64,000 bases of DNA from contig JAGKQI010000075.1 of the NCBI GenBank assembly GCA_018806915.1, positions 724,898-788,897 on the forward strand. The letters run 5' to 3'. Positions 49,048 to 58,200 of this stretch are shown in pieces. Position numbers and translations under genes: made by a program. The stretch is from Phytophthora colocasiae (Eukaryota; Oomycota; Peronosporomycetes; Peronosporales; Peronosporaceae). Under the pieces are notes generated by a model, which was not told the origin of the DNA, made no database searches, and saw nothing but the letters and a program-made list of their open reading frames with translations. How positions within the stretch are numbered: position 1 is the first letter of the stretch; each line of letters starts with the position of its first letter.

Positions 49048-50862
49048 TTAAACGCTCAGCGGGTGCATGGCTTCACTTTCCCATCGGAGCATACCGAACA
49101 TCGCCTCGTTCGCCAGCTGATTCAGCACCTTGTCATCCTTCTCGCCCTTAACATCGTAGTAGCCCAGGAAGTGAGCCTTCCAAGGCGACGTCTCGTTCTC
49201 ACCACCAACAAACATCCAGCCTTGACACTCTTCACCACGGATGCAGTTCTCGGCAGCTTCAGTCTGGACCGCAATCGACTTAATACCAATGAAGTAATTG
49301 TCGCCGTCGCGCAAACGAAATGCCACCGAGATAAACTCGCGGTCTGATAGATCCGACGCAACGGATGCGATGCGGTGGACCACAACAATATCGTCTGTCA
49401 CCTTCTGCAGAATACGGAACTGCTTCACGTCTGGGTAAATTCGCTTAAACTTATCAGGGGACGTAATAATTTCCCACGAAGCATCAGCAACCTCACGGAT
49501 GTTCTTGTCACTGATTGAGCGCATGGCACGGAAGTTCAGACAAGTACTCGCAGCCCACAGCTCCGTCTTCCAACCCATCGCGTAACACACATTCGTCTTC
49601 GAGTTCACAGAAGGACCGAACGTCTTCAACTCGTTGTACGCGTGACGCACAGCTTCGTGGCACAAGTTCAGGTCAACCACCAGCGTAGGACCCTTCAGAG
49701 GGTTCATCTGGTCGCTGATCCACATCGGGACACCAGCGATCTTCTTGCGGTCCACATCACGGCAGTCACTCGGCAGCGCGTTCAGGCCGTACTGAATCAT
49801 GCGAGCAAAGTTCTCGTGCTGCAACAACTGCTCCTTCAGCTTGTTGTTGTCTTTGCGTAGCGTCTGAACCGTCTGCATCTGCTTCTCGTATGCCTCCGTC
49901 AGCGCCTGCTCGCTCATGCCAGCCATCTGAGAGCACTGCTCCGTCAGATCACCGCCAATGATGCGGATCTGCTCCTTCAGCTCTGCGATACGGTCACGCA
50001 GGAAACTCTCCTCGTCCTTCTGTTTTTTACGACGACGGCGCGAGGCGTAGCGTACCTGTTGGCGACGACGCTCCTTTTTCTTCTGAGCGTCATCTTCGCC
50101 CATGTTGGCTTCGTCATCACTGCTACCACCATTGTTGCTGGACGTCGTTAGTGCGCGAGAACTAGTCGACTTGGCGCCAGTAGTAGGGACAATGGCAGTA
50201 GGCACGACAGCTGCCTGGCGAGGAGCAGGGGGGGGCGCAATATTACCGCCCAAGTTGCCGAGGCCACCAATAGAAGACTGCGCTGGCATAGTCTGCTGCT
50301 GCATGCCAACACCCATACGACCCCCAGCACCAACACCATTAGGGGCCAACTGTCCCATGTGCATGGAGCTATTCATCCCCTGTTGCATGGACGGTGCCTG
50401 ACTAGCCATTGGCAGGCCCTGCGTTCGTCCAGGCTGGAGATTAGCAGCTTGAGAGCGCGGCGGCACAAGGTGCGACTGGTCATAGACATGGTTAGGCATC
50501 TGGCCCATACCTTGTTGCTGCTGTTGCGCGTTCATACCCACGGGGTCTCCAAGCGCGCTCATGAGGTCGTCCAGGTCGTCCTCGGGCGCTACCATTCCCT
50601 GCTGTGGCATGAGGCCACCAAGGCCCTGCATTCCTCCGGCGCGAGCTCCTGGGTGCTGCTGGTGCATCATGTGGCTGCCAACGGGCGCGGGCTGGTGGAA
50701 CATGCCGCTGGTCATGGGCAGTGGGTCGAACATCATGTCCTGCATACTGTAGTGTTGCTGCATGCCCTGCTGCGGCGCGCGTTGTTGCTGCTGCTGGTTC
50801 ATACCGCCGGGCATGCCCCCGCGGCCTGCGGGGATGCCGTACGGAGCGTTACGCTGGTCCAT
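49048..50862 (-). CDS. bZIP transcription factor (tandem copy 2)
   Basis: Single exon, 604 residues from the ATG at 50862, the start that aligns with copy 1 (MDQRNAPYGIPAG); the frame runs upstream to 50931 only through a TTG. The N terminus is again Met/Gln/Gly-rich but differs from copy 1 in length and wording. The basic region (about 264-281) and zipper are identical to copy 1, with Val at the normally invariant Asn position. The C-terminal domain is also nearly identical. At DNA level most of 49500-50110 is almost the same as the matching part of copy 1, yet short tracts (about 49265-49330 and 49440-49495) differ mainly at silent sites. This mosaic suggests gene conversion after an old duplication. 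Confidence 0.92.
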   Translation of the reverse strand: MDQRNAPYGIPAGRGGMPGGMNQQQQQRAPQQGMQQHYSMQDMMFDPLPMTSGMFHQPAPVGSHMMHQQHPGARAGGMQGLGGLMPQQGMVAPEDDLDDLMSALGDPVGMNAQQQQQGMGQMPNHVYDQSHLVPPRSQAANLQPGRTQGLPMASQAPSMQQGMNSSMHMGQLAPNGVGAGGRMGVGMQQQTMPAQSSIGGLGNLGGNIAPPPAPRQAAVVPTAIVPTTGAKSTSSRALTTSSNNGGSSDDEANMGEDDAQKKKERRRQQVRYASRRRRKKQKDEESFLRDRIAELKEQIRIIGGDLTEQCSQMAGMSEQALTEAYEKQMQTVQTLRKDNNKLKEQLLQHENFARMIQYGLNALPSDCRDVDRKKIAGVPMWISDQMNPLKGPTLVVDLNLCHEAVRHAYNELKTFGPSVNSKTNVCYAMGWKTELWAASTCLNFRAMRSISDKNIREVADASWEIITSPDKFKRIYPDVKQFRILQKVTDDIVVVHRIASVASDLSDREFISVAFRLRDGDNYFIGIKSIAVQTEAAENCIRGEECQGWMFVGGENETSPWKAHFLGYYDVKGEKDDKVLNQLANEAMFGMLRWESEAMHPLSV

Positions 50863-51186
50863 ACGCTCCGGGAAGGGGGAGGCGCTTCGCTTGGGTAACG
50901 AGGAGGGCGGTCTTTCGATTGTGTGCTCCAAGTGTCAGGCAGGGGGGATTAGGACGAACTGTGCAGCTCATTTTGGAGCGGCCTCGAGCCAATCAAATCG
51001 CACGGGCAGTTTGGTTGATCACCTAAAGATGGGCCAAGTTCGATTTACATGTACATGTACATGTATTAATAGTAAAGTGCATGTAGACGGCTTTGCCTAA
51101 GTGCTGCTGAGTATTGCTCACTATTTGCAACAACACATGAAGTACATACAGCGGCTTTGGTAAGCTTGTTGAGGGATTGAGCTGCC
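50863..51186. other. Promoter region of bZIP copy 2
   Basis: Upstream region of bZIP copy 2, GC-rich near the gene and AT-rich beyond 51030. A TACATG repeat (51046-51065, a little over three units) lies in it. No gene recognised. Confidence 0.5.
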
Positions 51187-51227
51187 GGGAATCTTGGTAC
51201 AGTGAACTTCACTGTACCAAGATTCCC
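51187..51227. repeat. Perfect 41-bp palindrome (20-1-20)
   Basis: Arms 51187-51206 and 51208-51227 are exact reverse complements around a central C. The left arm begins GGGAATCTTGGTAC. It lies between the bZIP copy 2 promoter and the 3' end of the acidic protein gene. Confidence 0.95.
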
Positions 51228-51649
51228 TAGAGTGAACTTAGCGTTTCCGTCCTTGGTTATCAGATCATGAGAGCGATAATTCCACCCGTGCCGGTGGCAA
51301 CTTGATGCAATGGCATTGCGATGCTAGGTGTAGACGACATCATGTAGTACACGTGTAGACGGAAGTCTGTTCTGTTCGACGTCTGAACTGATGGGAAAAA
51401 TACAGGGGATACCCTTGCCAATTCCTTCCAGCAATTGCAGCAGCCTGGAATCACTATCTGATGTGGATGACCGAAGTCACTCGTCACGCGTAGTTGATAG
51501 TATGGTACAAGCTCTACTAAGTTGCGTCGATAAGTTTTTAGCACAGCACTGTCATCATATTATGAACTCAATCCGACAAATATGATTGGCTCTTCACTTC
51601 AACGAGCGACGTAGTCTCACTCTACTCTTCCTAGCTTGGCATTTGCCTC
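51228..51649. other. Intergenic, no gene recognised
   Basis: Downstream flank of the acidic protein gene. Small open frames only. Confidence 0.5.
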
Positions 51650-54600
51650 TCAAGCGCGATCTGAAAGTGTGGAGAGAGCTGTATCGTTGCGTGGAGACGT
51701 TGGTACAATTTCGGTCGTGTACGACGAGCTCACCCCTCCGAACGAGTCGTACAAGCCTTGCCGATATTGTTTCTCCACACGTTTTTCCAAGACATACGCC
51801 AACTGCGGCGAAAGATCTTGATGCCTTGTCCGGTAGATCTGGCGCTGAACCATGGGACTCGTGACCGTTGTACAGTATTTATCCAGAATGGAGTCGTACT
51901 GAGGTAGTTTCGAGTCGTGGAGTGTGGTTGAAACCCAGTTGCGCTCTCGATCTTGAACCTCCAGGCTCTGTTGTGGAACGAGCTTTCGGCCAGACGATAC
52001 AAATCTAGATGAATATCGGTCCCCGTACGCCTGGCGAGCAGATAACGGGCGCTTTTTCATTTCCGGTGGTCTCGCAAGCAAAGTCGATGGCATGAACGCT
52101 TCAAACTTGCTAAGATCATCGCCGTGCCGAAACATGTTGACAAAAAGCCAGTCGCGGTTTGTCTTGTCCATCTTAGGGAGGTCAAAACGTACATTTGCAG
52201 GCGTTCGTACGGGTCGGAGCAACCGTCGTTTTCCCCCATGACTCGTGGAAGGTTTCAAGCCCACTTTTTGTCTTGGCACGGGTTCCTTTCGAGGCATTTG
52301 CGGGTAGACGTCTGGGACGTAATGGTACGGACCTGAGTTAGCCTGTGATGGAGATCGCGAGGAAGACACTTTCTTGGGAGGGCTTCGTTGTTGTATTGCT
52401 GATGTAGTATACTCGCTCGCTGTTACTGAATCGGCTGGAATAGATGGACTTGATGGCTGTATGTGGCAGTCCGTCGTCATATTTTTCAATTGATCGCGAG
52501 AAGATCGTGGTGAGGAAATAGTCGTATTAGTTGACGATGGAGAAGCTGCCGGAGTCGGTACTGTTCGCTTTGTAGGTGGGCGTGATGGATTCATAGGTGG
52601 CGATGGCTGCTTTGCTTGATCCACAGCTTTTACTAGCCGAGTCGGTCGAGAGATAACTTTCACGTTCTCTGGTCGACTTGGTTTTGGTGGCACTTTGGCT
52701 GTGGGTGTAGCAGATGTATCCTTGAAATCCACTTCAGCTTTGATCTTTGCTGCCTCGATCGGCTGTGAGGCATCCGAAAATTTGTCTAAGGCCTCTCCTG
52801 CCGTGATAACACGATATTCACTTGAGGATGCTGCTGCTTCTGCCTTTTCCTTATCATTGTTGGCAGTTTTATTGTCAGAACAACCCGCCCCCTTAGTTTC
52901 TGGTTGTGTGTCTTCTTTCGTTTCGACGGACGTGCTTTTCTCACTTTCAAAGTCCTCGGCTACTACAACCACGTCTAGATTATCTTGCTGTTTGACTGTA
53001 GCTTCAAAATCACCAGTATCCTGCTTATGCGGCTCATTCTCGCTCCGCTCTCCAAGTGCATCTTGCTCTGGTTCTTCAGAAGTTGGAGCCTCAGCGTCGC
53101 TATCGATAAATTCATCATCACCATCGTAAGAAGGTTCACATTTTTCATCTCCGTTCTGCTTATTGTTTTCCTCGCTTGGTTGTACTGGAAGCGCTTCGAC
53201 TGCCGTATTATTTGGAACAACCAATTGCTGTTCTGAACTGCGTTCGGTCGCCTTAATCTCCGCTTGTGGTTCAAATTGTGATTCTACCGGAATCTCATGT
53301 CGTTCATCAATAAACTCATCAGCATCGTAATTACTTGCTTCGTCGCAAGATTTATGAGCACCATCTTCATCTTCGTGACGAGCCACATTCGAACCATTTG
53401 GGAACTCTTCTTCTGTCTCGTCAATGTAGTCGTTATCATTGTTGTTATCATTTACTGGGCCCCGTTCATTTGCAGTCGCCAAGTTCGCTGGAAAGGTCAA
53501 ATTTTTCGCTGAATGATCTTCTTCCCTATTATCGAGCGTTGTAGGGGAATTGGATCCAGTTGCTGGGCTTCCAGTCTTCGCTGAATTGAATCCATCATTG
53601 TCGTGATCACTTTCAAAGCTATCTTCATCACCATTGTTATCGTCTTCACTGTAGTCTTCTTCTTCTTCTGAATTCTGTATAGCAGAAGTAGTCTCTTCAG
53701 CTGCATGGACTTCCTCAACACGAGGCAATGACCCTGTATACAGCAGTGACTGGGCTCTCCGAAGCGGGACAGTGACCTTCTCACACTGCAGATCTCGAAA
53801 AGATTGGGCTCGTTCACGAACGCTAAGAGTAAAGTTGGAGTCATCCGCGTCAGATTCTTTGTCTTCATCCTCAACGGCATTCTGCTGGGAAGTTTCCTCT
53901 TGGACAGGGAAGCATACACTTGGCTTCCTTGTTCGATCGTGTCTTTTGGAAGAATTTTCCTGGGGAATAGAGGTCATCCACTTATCAAGTGGCATCCCTG
54001 TTAGCATCATCGGCAAGCTTCCCGCTCGAACAACGCGATGGCCCTCAGAGAATGGAGCAATTCCACGTGATGGAACGCTAGATCTCCGCTGCGCCATGCT
54101 TTCCGCGTTGGAGTCATCTGGAGGTAGATTCGTTTTCGCCGGTGCAATGAAAGTCGAATCTTGATCCTCGTCATTTGAGTATTCTTCTTCACTGTCACCA
54201 GTTGAATCATCTACCACAAGCACCGCAGATCCTATACCGTCTTGAGCAACTGTAGCTATGGTATTTACAACGGTAAGCTCCATTGCAGTATCACCGCTGT
54301 TATCCACTGTTGGTAAATCCGTAGGAACCAGTATTTCCTCCTCGTCGAAGTCTCCGTCGTACATGGCACCATCTGGAGGATCATTTACTGCTCCACCAAC
54401 CGAGGTGGGGTCAATTACTAACAATGCATCGCCATTCTCCAATGTTGAAGGGTTAGCAGCTACTGATGCTCTGTCATCGTCACCAAACTCTTCTTCGTCG
54501 TATTGATCTTCATCCACCGGGATATTAAAATCCGTTGGCGATGGATCAATGCTTTTTTCTTCCATCATCAGTGGACTAGGGGCTGCTACTTTTTGCTCGT

Positions 54601-54843
54601 TGCCAGTCTCCTCGTCGTATTGCTCCGTGTCTTTTTCTTCTACCACAGTAGGTACCTCTGGTTTTAAATTTTCTTGTGCTTGGGCAACTGTTGTTGTGTC
54701 CTCCTCTGCAAAATCACCTTCGTATTCATGCTCCGAACCAAATTCTTCGTCGGAATACGCCGTATCCTGATCAGAATTTGTGTTAATGGCACGGCAATAA
54801 TGACTATCACAGCACATTAGAAGCATACCGTCTCGGCTTCCAT
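51650..54843 (-). CDS. Large acidic, mostly disordered protein of unknown function
   Basis: Exons complement(51650..54766, 54829..54843), 1043 residues. A five-codon first exon (MEAET) is joined across a 62-bp intron (GTATGC...TGATCAG) to DTAYSDEEFGSEHEYEGDF. This removes a cysteine-rich N terminus that the unspliced frame would show. Residues about 1-640 are strongly acidic and repeat loose motifs of the type Y-(D/S/N)-x(0-2)-(D/E)EF: AYSDEEF, QYDEEEF, NYDADEF, SYDGDDEF. The middle is Pro/Ser/Thr-rich. The C-terminal 220 residues are basic and more ordered (YHYVPDVYPQMPRKEP, PKMDKTNRDWLFVNMFRHGDDLSKFEAF, DSILDKYCTTVTSPMVQRQIYRTRHQDLSPQLAYVLEKRV), so this part is likely the functional, conserved end. 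I recognise no family. The acidic-repeat plus basic-tail design suggests a scaffold or histone/microtubule-binding protein, which is speculation. Confidence 0.8.
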
Positions 54844-55241
54844 CGCAGCTTTGTCAGAGTAAAGACCACACCTGTCCTCCCTCTAAAGATCAACTCCGAA
54901 AGAATAGCTTCCTCAGAAATAGACTCGCACCGAGAATAGCCTTTGCTAACAGCTATTACATCTTTTGCTGTTCACGTTGGTCCATGACCCATTTCCCCCA
55001 GCTCTTTGTTCTTGCTTCGGGTAAATGTACGCGTGTTCAGTCTCCAAACACGTCATTTTTTTTGCCGACAATTTCAATTCACTCGAATCTACTATATCTC
55101 AATTGACAAAAGGATACACCAGCCAATCAGAAGCCTTGAAAATGTTTAGAAACATGCAATCCGTTCCTAGCCATTTTTTTGCATGCAAATGCTGCGAACT
55201 CACTTCGTCACGTTCGACGTTCAGATCCGTCGCCTCTGGCC
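54844..55241. other. Divergent intergenic region
   Basis: Between the acidic protein and the NRPS-like gene. AT-rich with no coding signal. Confidence 0.5.
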
Positions 55242-55252
55242 GTTCATTTCTC
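55242..55252 (+). promoter_or_regulatory. Initiator-like motif upstream of NRPS-like gene
   Basis: GTTCATTTCTC, matching the YCATTYY core, 44-54 bases before the chosen ATG at 55296. Confidence 0.4.
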
Positions 55253-55295
55253 TATACGTGGCCAAGTAAGCAGAGAAGCAGAAGAAGAGCGAGCG

Positions 55296-58200
55296 ATGGC
55301 GCCGCAAGTGACGACAACGTGTTTCCACGAGGCGGAGGTGGCGCCTCTGCGCGTGCTGGTGTTGCCCCATGCAGGTGGCGCTTCCCGCACGTTGGGGATT
55401 GAATGGGGCAAGAGCTTCCGCGCTGCTGGGCTCAATGTGGAGCTCTGGGGCGTAGACTGGACGTGGACGGCTGAGGACGTCGTGGAGGATGCTGCTGCGC
55501 GCTCACTGGAGCTTGTAGCTGCCATCTGTGCGCAGTTGAGCAGCGGCTTCTTTGGCAAACCTTTCGTGCTGGTGGGCCACAGTCTTGGCGCATTGGTGGC
55601 GTTGGCACTCGCGCACTATTTGGAGCAGCACAAGTACTCGACACCTCGCCACGTGTTCTTTTCAGGTGCAGCGGGGCCTGGCAATTGGACACTGTACGAT
55701 GATGCAGTGTTGCAGGAAGACGCAGAGCTGCTGAAGTTGGTGGAGCAGTGGGGAGGCACGGACAAGGAGCTGTTGGAGATCCCAGAGCAGAGACAGAAGT
55801 TGTTGGCGGCGCTACGTGCTGATCTACGGCTGCACAATGGCCTTACGCAATGGTACAAGCAGCAGGAGGTGAAGATCCACTCCGATGTGAGTGCGTTCGG
55901 CGGGTCCGAAGATACTGCGGCTCCTGCTGACTCATTGTCTGAATGGAAACAAGTCTGCGGTGATGAGAGTGAGTTTGATGTAAAACTGTTTCCAGGTGGG
56001 CACTTCTATTTGACGAGTGATGCTAGCCAGGAAGCTTTCGCCAAGACTTTTATTGCCAAGTTGGAGGCAGCATCTACCATTGCTGTGATGGAGTCACGCG
56101 CGCTGATTGACGGTCTGAACTCGAAGCACGGGTCATATCCTTCGGAGAAATGTCTTCATGATATGTTCTACGAGGCGGCGAAACGAACGCCGGATGCAGT
56201 TGCTGTCTACTATGAAGGGAAGACATTGACCTTCCGTCAAGTGGACGAGCAGAGTGAACGACTCGCTGATTACCTGTACCAGGCTGGCGTTCGTCCTAAC
56301 TGCATCTCGGGTATCTTCATGGAGCACTGCATTGAGTTTGTCATTGCTTACATTGCTGCTCTTAAGGCTGGTGGTGCCTACATGCCACTGGAGATCGTGT
56401 ATCCGCCCGATCTTCTTGAGCGCGTTATGGAAGAATCCAAGCCGACCATTATACTTACCAAGAAAAGGTTCCGCAACCGTCTTCCTGCTTGGCAGCAAGC
56501 ACTGGAGCTGGATGACGGCTGGTTTGAATCACTAGAAAAACAGAAGATCCCTGTGATGCCAACGGACCGTACGCGTACGCACCCGGACGATCTGGCCTAC
56601 GTGGTTATGTCTTCAGGAACCACGGGCGTACCGAAAGGTATTTGCTGCCCTCATCGCGGTGCGGTGCATTCTTACGACTGGCGTCTTACCCACTGCCCGT
56701 ATAAGCAAGATGACCGAGTGGCGTGCCACGTTTTCTTCGTGTGGGAATTGCTACGCCCAATGCTTGGGAACCGACCGCTATATGTCATCCCTGACAACAC
56801 GATCTATGACCCCGTCAAGCTTGTGGAGTACCTGGATACCCACAGTATCACGCGCATCCTCTTCACACCTTCCCTCTTGCAGTTGATTCTCGATACCTGC
56901 ACCAAAGAGGTTCTTCTGCAGAAGTTGTCCAAGTTGCGACTGGTATGGCTCTGCGGTGAGGTTGTGACGCTGGAGCTGCGCGACCGCTTTGTTCGTCTCT
57001 TCCCAAAGTGCGAGCTTCAGAATCTCTACAGCGTTTCCGAGTGTCATGACGTGAGCGCGGTGGATCTGGCTGCCATGAGCGATTTCGACAACTCGCTGTC
57101 AACGAAATACGCTTCTTGCGGCGAGGTCATGCCCAACGTCAAGGCTTACGTGCTAGATGACGAGTTCAAACCTGTCTCCATTGGAGTCCCAGGTGAGCTG
57201 TATATTGGCGGACCTTGTCTGGCTATTGGCTACCTTAACCGTCCAGAGCAGACATCGCAACGCTTTCTTAAGCATGTCGTTCCGGGAGAGACAGTGTACA
57301 GGACGGGTGATCGCGCGCGCTTCTTGCCCAATGGTCATCTAGAACTCATTGGCCGCTGCGACTTTATGGTAAAGATTCGCGGGTACAGTGTCGTGCTGGG
57401 TGCTGTCGAGTCTGCTTTAGCTCAGCATCCTCTGGTATCGACGTCTGTGGTGCTTACGGAGGGCGACGAGGGTGAAGACAAGCGGCTAGTTGCCTACATT
57501 GTGCCAGAAGATTGGGAAAAAGTGCCAAGCGCCTCGAATCTCCGCGAATTCCTGAAGGAGAAGCTGCCGCACTACGCGATCCCGTCCGTATTTGTGCAGC
57601 TGGATGCACTTCCAATTAACAGCGCAAGTGGCAAATTGGATAGAAAGAAGATGCCGTCAATTGAGGAGGCGAAGAAGCTGCGCAATGAATCGATTGACCT
57701 CTCTGTGGACCCAAAGAATTTACCGCAGACAGACACCGAGAAACAACTCGCGTCGATCTGGTCTGAGCTTCTTCGACTCGAGAACGACAACGTCTTGCAC
57801 CGTGAAGCCAGTTTCTTTGACGTGGGTGGCCACAGCTTGCTGTCGACTCGACTGGTGTCAAGCATTCGCGATACGTTCGGCGTTCAGCTGACGCTGGCAG
57901 ATATCCTCTCGTCGCCCGAGCTGTGCGCTATTGCATCTCGTATTGACCATGCTATTGCTGGTATCAGTCCAACCAAGGAATCAGCAGGAGGTCGGAAAGC
58001 AGAGAAAAAAGTTGTTCTCCCGCTTGAGGCCGTATTGGACGCGTCCATTTACCCCGCTGCCACACGCAAGGCCGGTTACAGTCGTTACCGCGTGGAAATG
58101 GTGAGTCTTCCTCCACGCAACCTCTTCTTGACTGGTGCAACAGGGTTTCTCGGTGTGCACATTCTTCACGCTCTGCTCAAGTACTCGACAAGCGTTGTGT

